A stretch of 64,000 nt of DNA from JAJEAD01 sp964420925 (lineage in GTDB: Bacteria > Pseudomonadota > Gammaproteobacteria > HK1). Positions 52,498 to 60,973 of this stretch are shown piece after piece. The notes beneath the pieces are model-generated. The model saw only the letters and a program-made list of their open reading frames with translations. It was not told the origin of the DNA and did no database searches. The position numbers and the translations under genes were made by a program. The DNA lies in NCBI GenBank assembly GCA_964420925.1, contig CAYQVB010000022.1, positions 1-64,000 on the forward strand, read 5' to 3'. The first letter of the stretch is position 1, and the number at the start of each line of letters is the position of its first letter.

Positions 52498-53403
52498 CTA
52501 GGCCGTCTTCTGGGCGGCCTCTTGGTCGAGCCATGACGTGAACATGGCACTCAGTTGAGCGAGTTCGTCGTCGGTGGCATCGCCGATGGCGCTGTCGGCC
52601 GGGTGTTCAGCGCGGGTCGCGTTGGGCACCAGCGCCACAACGTCGTCGAGGAAGCGGTAGGGGCTGTCGCGGCGGGCACAACTGACGAGCGTCGGCACCT
52701 TCAGTTGTGGAAGGCGTTCCTGGGCCGGGTATTTGAGCGCCGCGAGGTAGGCCAAGTGACCCGCCTCGATGCTCTTGAAAACCTGCATCGCTTCCTCATG
52801 CAGCGCCTCGGCCGAGGGCAGGTCCTTCTGCCGCAGGTGTTCGGCGTCGCGTTGATAAGGCGGCCAGAAAATGTGTCCGTCCCGCAGTTTCTGCCAGGCC
52901 TTGAGGAACTGCGTGCCGTCCTGGTCGATATGGGCGCTGAGATCAACGGTGCGCGCGTATTCGTCGTAGTACCCGCCTCCCAGGCCCATGCCGTCGAGGA
53001 TCAAACGCCGCGCAGCGTCGGGATGCGCCAGCGCGATCTCCAGCCCGATGCGCGCGCCGGTATGGGTGCCGAACAGATCGAAGCGGGCTTCCGCGTACTC
53101 GGACGCCCGATACGCTCGGTACATGGCGTCGGCCACGTAGGTCATGTCGACCTCGCCGCCGCGCGGCGGACACGAATCGCCCTGTCCCAGGGTGTCCAAC
53201 GCGATCACCACACGAGACTGTCCGATGATCCCGGCAAGCCGCGCGAGCGACAACGACGACCATGGCGAGGCATGAAACATGAGCAGCGGCGGTCCCTGCG
53301 GCGCATCCGGGACCGCAGCCCGAAAGTGGACCTGACCTTCGTCGATGGCGACAAGGCCGCGAAACATCTCTTGCATTGCGAAACCGACGGGTCCGCCGCG
53401 CAC
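52498..53403 (-). CDS. alpha/beta-hydrolase fold protein with His at the nucleophile position
   Basis: A 301-residue alpha/beta-hydrolase-fold protein. The core features are LLMFHASPWSSLSLARLAGI (oxyanion region, about 40-59), VIALDTLGQGDSCPP and the elbow FDLFGTHTGARIGLEIALAH. The elbow is G-T-H114-T-G, where hydrolases have G-x-Ser-x-G. CARRDSPYRF is in the usual acid region. A classical serine-hydrolase reaction is thus not expected. The start is GTG 53403; ATG 53376 is a possible alternative. It lies 32 bases after the TRAP binding-protein gene, in the same direction, and probably shares its transcript. Confidence 0.82.
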   Translation of the reverse strand: MRGGPVGFAMQEMFRGLVAIDEGQVHFRAAVPDAPQGPPLLMFHASPWSSLSLARLAGIIGQSRVVIALDTLGQGDSCPPRGGEVDMTYVADAMYRAYRASEYAEARFDLFGTHTGARIGLEIALAHPDAARRLILDGMGLGGGYYDEYARTVDLSAHIDQDGTQFLKAWQKLRDGHIFWPPYQRDAEHLRQKDLPSAEALHEEAMQVFKSIEAGHLAYLAALKYPAQERLPQLKVPTLVSCARRDSPYRFLDDVVALVPNATRAEHPADSAIGDATDDELAQLSAMFTSWLDQEAAQKTA

Positions 53404-53435
53404 TACCGCGCGACGGACCCCTCCGTACTTGAGGA

Positions 53436-54482
53436 CTAGGCGGTTCTTAGGTCGCGCATGGCGTTCAACAGCGATTGGTCGATGTCGAACTTACTCCATA
53501 CGGATTCACCTTCTTCGCGCCACATCGCCGCCTCGCGGCGTGTCGGCGTATAGATCTCCATGCCTTCGGCCTTGAGGTCGGCCTTCGACTTTTCCTCCAG
53601 GCTGCGATCCAACTCCCAACCGAGCGTCGCCGCTTCCTGCGCCGCCATCATGAACGGCTTTTGGATACTCTCGGGCATGGCGTTGAACGTATGGCGGTTC
53701 ATCACCTGGACCTGGATCGAAAAACCGGCCTTGACCTCCGTGGCGTGCTTCAGGACCTCGTGCATGCGGAACTTGAAGGTCCACAATGGTTGCACGTGGA
53801 TGCCGTTGACGACGCCCGTTTGCAGCGCGGTGTAGGTCTCGGTCCATGCCATCGGCGTGGGATTGCCCTTCCACGCCTTGATGAGCTCGATCTCGATCGG
53901 CGATCCCGTAGTCCGGTACTTGAGCCCGGTGTTGTCTGTTGGAACACGGAGCTGTTTGGTGCTGTTGGACAGCATACGGAAACCGCTCGCGGCCGTCGGT
54001 GGCAGCACCTTGATCGGAAGCTGCTCCTCCATGCGCTTGGCCTGCTGCCAATGCAGGTCTGACTTGACGAACCGCGCGGCCATGTCCCAGTCGGTGAACA
54101 CGTAGGGCAGGTCGGTAAACAACCACGCGTCGGTCAACGTACCCCACTGGCTCTGCCCGTGGCTCGTGATATCGATGAAACCGTTCTGAACGGCTTCGAG
54201 GTGCGAAACATCGGACCCCAGGGTCGAACTCGGGTGCGCCTGAATCTCCAGCTGTACGTCGTACTTCTCCCGCAAAATGCGTGGGATCTCGGAGATTGAG
54301 ATATAGGACGGATCCCCGGCCGGTGCGTTCAGCCCGGCAACGATCGGTTTGAGGAACCTCTTCTGCTGCGCTGAACGGGTAAGTGCTGGAAAACCGGTAA
54401 TACCGACCAAGCTACCACCGACGGCGGCGCCTGCTGTTTTAAGCGTCTGACGCCGGGTCCAGTCACTCTGCTTTTTCGACAT
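53436..54482 (-). CDS. TRAP transporter solute-binding protein (DctP family), Tat-exported
   Basis: Periplasmic solute receptor of 348 residues. The N-terminus KKQSDWTRRQTLKTAGAAVG contains a twin-arginine motif and hydrophobic stretch, so it is probably Tat-exported. DctP-family features are RILREKYDVQLEIQAHPSST, LPYVFTDWDMAARFV, SNSTKQLRVPTDNTGLKYRT (the carboxylate-binding Arg region), and ALQTGVVNGIHVQPLWTFKF. The membrane subunits (DctQ, DctM) are not in the window. Substrates of the class are organic acids; it may deliver the substrate of the surrounding gene set. Confidence 0.92.
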   Translation of the reverse strand: MSKKQSDWTRRQTLKTAGAAVGGSLVGITGFPALTRSAQQKRFLKPIVAGLNAPAGDPSYISISEIPRILREKYDVQLEIQAHPSSTLGSDVSHLEAVQNGFIDITSHGQSQWGTLTDAWLFTDLPYVFTDWDMAARFVKSDLHWQQAKRMEEQLPIKVLPPTAASGFRMLSNSTKQLRVPTDNTGLKYRTTGSPIEIELIKAWKGNPTPMAWTETYTALQTGVVNGIHVQPLWTFKFRMHEVLKHATEVKAGFSIQVQVMNRHTFNAMPESIQKPFMMAAQEAATLGWELDRSLEEKSKADLKAEGMEIYTPTRREAAMWREEGESVWSKFDIDQSLLNAMRDLRTA

Positions 54483-54610
54483 CGTGTCCTCCCTAAGGCG
54501 AGTCGAACACCAACCATTGCAATCTAGCGGCTATGGTACGATCATTCCATAGTGGCTCGTCGCGCCGTGCGATGAGTCATCCTTACCCTCGACCCCAATC
54601 CGGGCCATTT

Positions 54611-55438
54611 ATGAACTTGGAAAGCAAGTCCGGCGGTGCATGGCGTGGGTTTTCGGCGCCCTTGGGGGCCGACGGACGGTTCGCGCTCTACGGCCCGCCG
54701 CCCTGGAAGTTCGAAGGCTATGCGGCCAGCGTGAGCCTGCGCCTGGACTTGCGCGAGCTCGTGCCGCCGCCGCTGAAGGTCGCCGAGGATCCGGTGGTGC
54801 GCCTCACGGTGCTCGATTTCGTGTGCGATTGCGGGCACGGCGAATCGTTCGCGCAAACGCACCCCGACCTCGCGCAGCAAACCGAGGCGGTGGTCGGCAT
54901 CGCGGTGACGCTCGATGGCGAACCAGGCTACTGGCCGGCGCTGCTGTGGTGCAGTTCCGATGCCGAGATGGCGGTGGGTCGCGAAATGTACGGCTGGGCC
55001 CAGCGCCGCGGTTCGGTCAGCCTGACGCGGGAGCCGCGGCGCGGCTGGCGCGACGGTGACGTCGCAACCGCGCTGGTGCGGCGAGGCGACCGTGCCGTCT
55101 TCGCTTTCACCGTTTCGCTCCGCGGCACCGTCGGCGACGGTCAGGCGAGTTCGGATCCGGCAACCATGACCAGCCATATCGGGCGCCTGCCAATCTTCAC
55201 CCAAACCGCCCTTGCCGACCCCATGCACCCCGGCATGGTCGAGCGCCGCATGGTCGCCACCGACATCGAAAACGTGAAAAGCGGCCCGGTATGGCACGGG
55301 CCGGCCGAACTCGACGTCTCGTCGCCGGAACTGGCCTTTCTCCGTGGCGCCGAGGTGGTGGAAGGCCGCTGGCACCGCCAGTCCTGGACCAAGCCCTACG
55401 CGGCGCGCGTGGTCAGTACTGTTGCAGAGTCGGAGTAA
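54611..55438 (+). CDS. acetoacetate decarboxylase-like protein without the Schiff-base lysine (copy 2)
   Basis: A 275-residue paralogue of the genes at 32052 and 55449. The start at 54611 is chosen because the first residues then line up with copy 3; upstream ATGs at 54533 and 54572 remain possible and no good ribosome binding site decides. Landmarks are FALYGPPPWKFEGYAASVSL, PPLKVAEDPVVRLTVLDFVC and AEMAVGREMYGWAQRRGSVS. The site that should be PKK is AQR, so the catalytic Lys is missing. It is followed by copy 3 after 10 bases. Confidence 0.82.
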   Translation: MNLESKSGGAWRGFSAPLGADGRFALYGPPPWKFEGYAASVSLRLDLRELVPPPLKVAEDPVVRLTVLDFVCDCGHGESFAQTHPDLAQQTEAVVGIAVTLDGEPGYWPALLWCSSDAEMAVGREMYGWAQRRGSVSLTREPRRGWRDGDVATALVRRGDRAVFAFTVSLRGTVGDGQASSDPATMTSHIGRLPIFTQTALADPMHPGMVERRMVATDIENVKSGPVWHGPAELDVSSPELAFLRGAEVVEGRWHRQSWTKPYAARVVSTVAESE

Positions 55439-55448
55439 GGCGGGCACG

Positions 55449-56264
55449 ATGACGGACTGGCGCGGCTTCTCTCTTCCCCAGGATGCGACCGGAAGTCTCG
55501 CGCTCTACGGCCCCCCGCCGTGGCGCTTCGAGGGCGTCACCGCGTCCGTCTTTCTCGCCTACGACGCGCAGCGTGCGGCGCAGCTCGTCCCGCCGCCTCT
55601 CAAACTGCACGGCGATCCCGTCGCTCGGCTCAGTGTGCATGACGTCGCGTGCGACTACGGGTTGGGCGATGCGTTCGTGCAAAGAAACCCCGACCTCTCC
55701 CATTTCGGAGAGGCCGTGATCGGCTTCTTGGTCGAGCACGACGGCATCGTCGGCCAATGGTGTCCTTATCTGTGGTGCACGACCGATGCCGAGTTCGCGG
55801 TGGGCCGGGAATTCTACGGGTGGCCGCAGCAGATCGGGGACATGTGCCTGACGCGGCAGCCGTTCCGCGGGTGGCGCGCGGGCGACACGGTGACCGGCGT
55901 CGTCAGCCGAGGATGCCGCGCCGTGTTCGAGTTCGCGATTCATCTCGAACGCGCGGGCGACCTGCCTACGGAGATAGACGGCCTGACGATGTTCCCCACC
56001 CAGTCGGCCGCCAATCAGCACTACACTCAAACCGCATTGCCCGACCCGGTCGAACCGGCGATGGTGCGCCGCCGTCTGTTTCGCACCCCGATGCGCGACG
56101 TGGCCTTGGACCACACGTGGTCCGGGTCGGCCGAGGTTCGGTTCACGGCACCGGAGTTTGGATTCCTCGAAGATGCGCGGCCGTTCGGGGGGCGATGGAG
56201 CACGATCGCCTGGACCAAGCCCTATCCGGAACAACTCGTCCTCGAGGAACGTGTGCCGGCCTAG
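55449..56264 (+). CDS. acetoacetate decarboxylase-like protein without the Schiff-base lysine (copy 3)
   Basis: A 271-residue paralogue in tandem with copy 2; ATG 55449 is preceded by AAGG. SLALYGPPPWRFEGVTASVF, HGDPVARLSVHDVACDYGLG, AEFAVGREFYGWPQQIGDMC and QTALPDPVEPAMVRRRLFRT mark the fold. Here the Pro of the PKK motif is kept, but both Lys are Gln (P-Q-Q). Since the Pro is retained, the fold at this point should be the same while Schiff-base chemistry is lost. Copies 2 and 3 may form a heteromer. The APH-type kinase follows. Confidence 0.82.
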   Translation: MTDWRGFSLPQDATGSLALYGPPPWRFEGVTASVFLAYDAQRAAQLVPPPLKLHGDPVARLSVHDVACDYGLGDAFVQRNPDLSHFGEAVIGFLVEHDGIVGQWCPYLWCTTDAEFAVGREFYGWPQQIGDMCLTRQPFRGWRAGDTVTGVVSRGCRAVFEFAIHLERAGDLPTEIDGLTMFPTQSAANQHYTQTALPDPVEPAMVRRRLFRTPMRDVALDHTWSGSAEVRFTAPEFGFLEDARPFGGRWSTIAWTKPYPEQLVLEERVPA

Positions 56265-56299
56265 CCGCGCCCGGCGTTGCAGGCAGCCACATTGACGCC

Positions 56300-57298
56300 A
56301 TGGAGACGGGCTCCGCCGACGATCTCCTTCCCGTAACGATGTCCGTCTTGGCCGCGAGCGCGCTCGCGAATGAAATCGGCCAGCGGTACGACCTCGGGGC
56401 GGTTCGGCGATGTTTCCTCCTTCGCGTGGCAATCAATCATTTCTATGTCGTCGTTGCCGACCGCGGCCGCTTCGCGGCGCGGGTCTCGCTTGGCGATTGG
56501 CGTAGCGAGCGCCACACCGCGTTCGAAACCGCCTTTCAGCGGCATCTCAGAGACAGCGGCGTTGCCGTTGCTACCCCGATCGCGACCACTAGCAACGAAC
56601 ACTTCTTCACACTACCCGCGGTGGATGGTTCGCGAACCGTCGTGCTCTACGAATGGGCGGGCGAGACGGAACTGATCAAATGCGCCGACGCGGGCCTCAT
56701 CCGAGAGTTTGGCGGCGTGATCGCACGAATGCATGAGGCATCATTCGACTTCACGCGCGACAACGCATCCATCCTTCCGGCTTTCGACGGCTTGGCGGCC
56801 CGGGCGGAGCGCATCGCGCCGTTCCTGGAAGACCATCCGGCGGACGCGCGGCTCGTCCTGCGCCTCGCCGCGACGCTCGAACAGGGCCTGCGCACGCTCG
56901 GAGCGGACAAGCTTGTTTGGTCGGCCGTGCACGGCGACGTGCACGCCGCCAACGCCCTGATCGATGACCAAGACCGAATCACCGTGCTGGATTTCGATTT
57001 CTGCGGCGCGGGACCCGTCGCCTACGACATCGCAAGCTATCTCTGGGGTTCCGAACACCTCGGACTCGATCCTGCCTTCAACGGCGCCTTCTTCGAAGGA
57101 TACGAATCCGTCCGGTCGCTCGAAAAGGCGGAGCACGAAGCCATCCCGATTTTAGTCGTCGCCAAGGCCGTCTGGTGGCTCGCCCTTCGCGCCCGACTTG
57201 TAGATCGGCTGGGGGCGACCATGTTCGCGCGGTCCGGCATCGATCGTTTCATGGCCCGGTTGCGCCGAGACGCGCGCGAGGCAGGCCTGGCGATCTAG
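56300..57298 (+). CDS. aminoglycoside phosphotransferase-fold kinase
   Basis: A 332-residue kinase of the APH/homoserine-kinase-II superfamily. GRFAARVSLGDWRSERHTAF holds the N-lobe (the ATP-binding Lys position appears as Arg), VLYEWAGETELIK the hinge, SAVHGDVHAANALIDDQDRI the HGDxxxxN catalytic loop, and TVLDFDFCGAGPVAYDIASY the metal-binding DxD. ATG 56300 is used; ATG 56339 is possible. Proteins of this group phosphorylate small alcohols or amines. It lies between an acetoacetate-decarboxylase-like gene and a hydrolase-fold gene, probably in one transcript, and may activate the pathway substrate. Confidence 0.85.
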   Translation: METGSADDLLPVTMSVLAASALANEIGQRYDLGAVRRCFLLRVAINHFYVVVADRGRFAARVSLGDWRSERHTAFETAFQRHLRDSGVAVATPIATTSNEHFFTLPAVDGSRTVVLYEWAGETELIKCADAGLIREFGGVIARMHEASFDFTRDNASILPAFDGLAARAERIAPFLEDHPADARLVLRLAATLEQGLRTLGADKLVWSAVHGDVHAANALIDDQDRITVLDFDFCGAGPVAYDIASYLWGSEHLGLDPAFNGAFFEGYESVRSLEKAEHEAIPILVVAKAVWWLALRARLVDRLGATMFARSGIDRFMARLRRDAREAGLAI

Positions 57299-57308
57299 GG
57301 CCCGGCGC

Positions 57309-58094
57309 ATGCGGCGGCGTTACATCGAGATCCCTTCGCCGCCGGGCCAGATACATAGTCGCTTTGCCGGTGACGTCGGGCCGTGGCTATTCCTCGTCCA
57401 TCAGTTCCCGCTGTCGTGCCGCCAGTTTGAGCGCCTTATTCCGAAGCTAGGCATTCGCTGCCGGGCGTATGGTCTCGACCTGCCGGGTTACGGCGTGTCA
57501 CCCGCGCCCGAGCGGGGGTGGTCGATCAGCGACTATGCACGGGCCCTGCTCGGCGCGGTCGACGTGTTGGGGGCCGATACGTTCGCCGTGGTCGGTATCG
57601 AAACCGGGGTTGCGGTCGCCGCCGAACTCGCGGCCCAGGCGCGCTCGCGCGTGAGCGGTGCCATCTTCTTGAGCGCACCACCCCTCCGGACTATTGAATG
57701 GAAGCGGTATATCACCGCCCTCGGCACCCCGGACCAAGCGCAGGACGGCGGGCACCTCAAAAAGGAGTGGGATCGGTTCGCCGCACGCTGGGGACCGGAC
57801 TGCGACAAGCCCCAGCTGCGCATGGCCGCCGCGGAGACCTTCTATGTCTACGGTCGCTACCATTGGGGCATTGAGGCGTTTGAGAAATACGACCTCGAAG
57901 GCGCGCTTACGGCCCTTTCGTGCCCCACGTTGTTCCTCCGCGCGGCATTGGATCCCCTATCCCAGCATGCTGAGCAGACCGCGATACATGTGTCCGGAGC
58001 CCGGCACGAGGTGCTACCCGGCATAAAGCCGGCCGCGAGTTGGACCGCCCCCGATGCGGTCGCCGCCGCCATTGCCCGGTTTCTCGGGCTCTAG
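57309..58094 (+). CDS. alpha/beta-hydrolase fold protein with Glu at the nucleophile position
   Basis: A 261-residue alpha/beta-hydrolase-fold protein, 10 bases after the kinase. Its parts are PWLFLVHQFPLSCRQFERLI (about 25-44), YGLDLPGYGVSPAPERG, the elbow FAVVGIETGVAVAAELAAQA, and LFLRAALDPLSQHAEQ (acid region). The elbow is G-I-E98-T-G, so the nucleophilic Ser is Glu. The HQ-x-PLS oxyanion motif and the x-TG elbow are shared with the gene at 52498, which has His at this place, marking a common subfamily in which the Ser is not used. Confidence 0.82.
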   Translation: MRRRYIEIPSPPGQIHSRFAGDVGPWLFLVHQFPLSCRQFERLIPKLGIRCRAYGLDLPGYGVSPAPERGWSISDYARALLGAVDVLGADTFAVVGIETGVAVAAELAAQARSRVSGAIFLSAPPLRTIEWKRYITALGTPDQAQDGGHLKKEWDRFAARWGPDCDKPQLRMAAAETFYVYGRYHWGIEAFEKYDLEGALTALSCPTLFLRAALDPLSQHAEQTAIHVSGARHEVLPGIKPAASWTAPDAVAAAIARFLGL

Positions 58095-58219
58095 CGCCGC
58101 GAAAACGCGTTGGCCGTAACGCCCTGCGGTGCTTGAATCGGACCACGCCCCGCGCCGCTTCTGCCTGGTGGTCCCGCCAAAAGAGTACCGAGAATGAGAC
58201 CGCCCTTTGCCCATTCCAT

Positions 58220-58510
58220 GATGCCCCAGTCAAGACCGGTTACAAGCTACGCGAACTAGACCGATTTGAAATTCGCTTCTGGCTCCTGCCTTGCGTCGTG
58301 CCGTCGTCCGGCGCGATGCGTGTTGCAGGCGCAACCGTCGACCGGCTCACCGATCCGGCCAAGCCCGGCCACTATGAGATGGTGCGCGCCATCAAGGCCA
58401 AGTTGGATGAATGGTCGCCGGCGATCTTTATTGGCCACAACTCCGGAACCTTCGACGAGCACCTGCTGCGCCAAGCCTTCGGATACGTTGTCCGCTACTT
58501 TGAGCGGTCA
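58220..58510 (+). pseudogene. fragment of a 3'-5' exonuclease (exonuclease I-like)
   Basis: The plus strand reads LRELDRFEIRFWLLPCVVPS, then GAMRVAGATVDRLTDPAKPG and WSPAIFIGHNSGTFDEHLLR before similarity stops at about 58500. DEDDh exonucleases carry IFIGHNSxxFDEHLLRQA here. The catalytic DxE start is missing upstream and the protein is cut off downstream, where the oppositely oriented permease gene ends. A remnant. Confidence 0.6.
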
Positions 58511-59356
58511 TTCGCCAAGTTGTCCGATATCACGTTGCCGGAGCACCCTGCCGAATAGCGGCAGGGCCACCAGAGACAGCAACACGAGCACCGTCGCCAC
58601 GGCTGCGACACTCGGATCCGGATAGAACCGGATCTTCTGCATCAGCCGCAGGGGCAATGTGTCGCCGCGTGCGGTGAAGATCGACAGAGCGACGTTGTCG
58701 AACGAGATCAGAAACGCGAACACAGCGCCCGCCCCTATGCCTCGCCGGACGAGAGGAAAGGTGATGCGCCAAAACGTCTGACTTCGCGACGCGCCGAGGT
58801 TAAGCGACGCCTGTTCCAGCGTCAGGTCATAGCTAGCCAGCGTGGCAAGCACGAGATAGGTAACGTAGGACGTGCCGAGCAGGCTGTGGGCCAGCGTCGT
58901 CGCCACTATGCCGGTTGTCATGTTGTACAGAGACAGCGTAAACAGCAGGTTGAGGCCGATGACGACCCCGGGCAAAGCTACGGGCAACATGATCAGCACC
59001 TGCACCGCGCTACGCCCGAAAAAGCGGTAGTGGTTGATGGCGATCGCGGCTCCGGTTCCGGCAACGGCCGAAATCAGCGCGGTGCCGCTGGCAATGATGG
59101 TGCTGACCGCGAATCCGCTGATGTAGTTCTTGGTTTCCAGCGCCTCCCGGTACCAGGTCAATCCGTACCCGGGGGGCGGGAAGACGAGTTGCGGCACGCT
59201 GCTGAAGGACAGAATGGTGGCGATTACGATCGGCGCGAAGAGGAACACACACACGGCGGCAGCATAAGCGCCGAGGACAAGGCCAATGCCACAGCAGCGC
59301 GCCTGTTGCAACAAGCGGAAACCAGCACCGGACTTTCGTTTCGTGACTATCCACAT
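58508..59356 (-). CDS. ABC transporter permease (PotC/spermidine-putrescine type)
   Basis: Inner-membrane permease of 282 residues with about six helices. Start ATG 59356 (MWIVTKRKSGAG) is chosen because it leads directly into helix 1 (LGAYAAAVCVFLFAPIVIAT). PotC features are FPPPGYGLTWYREALETKNY, VLIMLPVALPGVVIGLNLLF and the EAA loop EQASLNLGASRSQTFWRITF. The rest of the transporter (PotA, PotB, PotD) is absent from the window. The last residues run into the exonuclease remnant, so the C-terminus may be altered. The gene may be stranded. Confidence 0.75.
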   Translation of the reverse strand: MWIVTKRKSGAGFRLLQQARCCGIGLVLGAYAAAVCVFLFAPIVIATILSFSSVPQLVFPPPGYGLTWYREALETKNYISGFAVSTIIASGTALISAVAGTGAAIAINHYRFFGRSAVQVLIMLPVALPGVVIGLNLLFTLSLYNMTTGIVATTLAHSLLGTSYVTYLVLATLASYDLTLEQASLNLGASRSQTFWRITFPLVRRGIGAGAVFAFLISFDNVALSIFTARGDTLPLRLMQKIRFYPDPSVAAVATVLVLLSLVALPLFGRVLRQRDIGQLGE

Positions 59357-59420
59357 GCCTAACGCAACGGATTCCGCCGTCCGCGGACGCCGTCTGGACG
59401 CGAACCTGCAGGAGCACCCA

Positions 59421-59846
59421 TTAGTCGCACCCACGAAAGGCGGCGTCTTCCTCGGTAGCCAGCACCCGCCACACGTGAACATCCGTCGGAAGTTCAAGCA
59501 CACGGTCGAACAGACTCGTGTCGTCCGCGGCGCCGGTTTCGATTCGCTGTGACTGGGACAGCGCCACCTCGTCCCGGTCCTGGTCGTAGGGCTCGTGGCT
59601 CGGATGGGGTTCGGCGTTGAAATGGCTCGGATGAACGTTGGCGCGATCACCCGTCAGCAGGATACCGTCGACCGTGTCCAGCAGCGGCCCGATATCCGTT
59701 AGGTCGGATGCGCCCCCGAACATCAGGGGCAGGGCATCGGCGACCTGCGCTACGGCGCGAAGGTTCTTCTCCCCGACCAGCTGCACGGCATATCGACCGT
59801 TGACGAGAAACCCGGATCCGATGACACCGACCAATGGCTTGGACAT
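59421..59846 (-). pseudogene. N-terminal part of a PuuD-like gamma-glutamyl hydrolase, truncated
   Basis: MSKPLVGVIGSGFLVNGRYA, VQLVGEKNLRAVAQVADALP and DTVDGILLTGDRANVHPSHF are the start of a class I glutamine-amidotransferase-like peptidase (gamma-glutamyl-GABA hydrolase type, family C26). After about residue 95 it changes to unrelated sequence (SQSQRIETGAADDTSLFDRV) and ends at 141 residues, short of the family's 250. The catalytic Cys (GxCRG) and His are missing. With the lone PotC-type permease this suggests the leftovers of a polyamine uptake and degradation locus. Confidence 0.65.
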
Positions 59847-60428
59847 GAACTACTGACCTTCAATCCGATCCCAGGATCTGTCGGCGGTTCCTAGGGCCGG
59901 AGGTCCTCCCTGTCCAGATCGGTGTCGGTAACCGGCGCTTCCCGGAAACGAACTACCGCACCCGCAGGTAGGAACAGGCGCGGAGCCGCTTGTACGGAGG
60001 ATCCCTGGGGTCGAGAAGGCGCCGACATTCAGCGTCCCACACGACCCAATGCCACTCGGCGTCCCCACGCCGGGAGTTCAGGGGATTCGAACCAGCTGAT
60101 AAAGATCCACCTCCTCTCTTACAGGTTGGCCGAACGATTCCCCCGGGAATACCGTTGGCCGTAGGACGGCGATACGGGCTATTGCCGACGTCCCCCATTA
60201 GGGCGTACACCAGCGGCACGCCGACCTGAGACGCTTTCAGCATTCCAAGTAGGGCCGTTTCACATTACGGAACGCTCCCGGATCGACCACCCTATCGGAA
60301 CAACAGCAAGGGTGGGCGCCCGATGGCAATACCGCCGCAGCCCAGGGGAAGGGAGGCAGGCGGACGGACGGTTACTTCTCCGCCAGCCCATTTGGGGAAC
60401 GCCGGATCAACAGGATGAGGAGGTCGCC
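59847..60428. other. 580 bases with no supported gene
   Basis: Between the PuuD fragment and ridA. On the minus strand a 96-codon frame (59953-60243) contains AEWHWVVWDAECRRLLDPRD and PPYKRLRACSYLRVR, which reads like real protein. It has no ribosome binding site and no recognised family. No RNA gene is seen. Confidence 0.3.
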
Positions 60429-60833
60429 ATGGACGATCGAATTTTTCACATGGTCGGCGATGCGCCAGCCCCGGTGGCGCCATATAGCCACGCAGTCGAA
60501 GTCGATGGCTGGCTGTTCGTTACCGGTCAGCTTCCGATCGACCCAGCCGATAACGATGCGCCGTTGCCGTCGGGCATCGAAAACCAGACCCGCACCATAT
60601 TTCATAATCTTGAGATCGTCCTCGGTCACGCGGGCTACGCCTTGACGGACGTGGTGAGTGCACGCGTGTTCCTCACCGACTTTCGTCGCGATTACGCAGC
60701 AATGAACGCGGTTTACGCGAGCTATTTCAATGCTGATCGACAGCCGGCGCGAACCTGCGTCGGCGTGAGTGGATTGGCGCGCGAGGCGCTGGTCGAGATC
60801 GATTTCGTCGCCCGTAAATCGGGCAAGAGCTGA
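60429..60833 (+). CDS. RidA family protein (reactive intermediate deaminase)
   Basis: A 134-residue member of the YjgF/YER057c/UK114 family; start ATG 60429 behind GAGGAGG. RidA proteins hydrolyse enamine/imine intermediates to keto acids and ammonia as homotrimers. Key positions are PVAPYSHAVEVDGWLFVTGQ, the catalytic Arg in ADRQPARTCVGVSGLARE and Glu in LVEIDFVARK, equivalent to Arg105 and Glu120 of E. coli RidA. Extended N-terminal DDRIFHMVGDA and the divergent loop suggest a Rid1-7-like subgroup rather than housekeeping RidA. Confidence 0.9.
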   Translation: MDDRIFHMVGDAPAPVAPYSHAVEVDGWLFVTGQLPIDPADNDAPLPSGIENQTRTIFHNLEIVLGHAGYALTDVVSARVFLTDFRRDYAAMNAVYASYFNADRQPARTCVGVSGLAREALVEIDFVARKSGKS

Positions 60834-60973
60834 CCAAAGGTAGAGTCTTGCACGGTACGCACGTCAAGCACTTCTCCGCCAAGCACGGCACCTACCGGCA
60901 GGCGGAACTGGTGCGGTCGCGCATGCGGCCGACCCCATGCCAGGCCGCCTTCAGACAAAATGGTGCTGACAGG

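Noticed and set aside
59847..60428. tRNA-like GGGATTCGAACC string near 60080
   Set aside because: No acceptor stem or anticodon arm could be folded around it on either strand.
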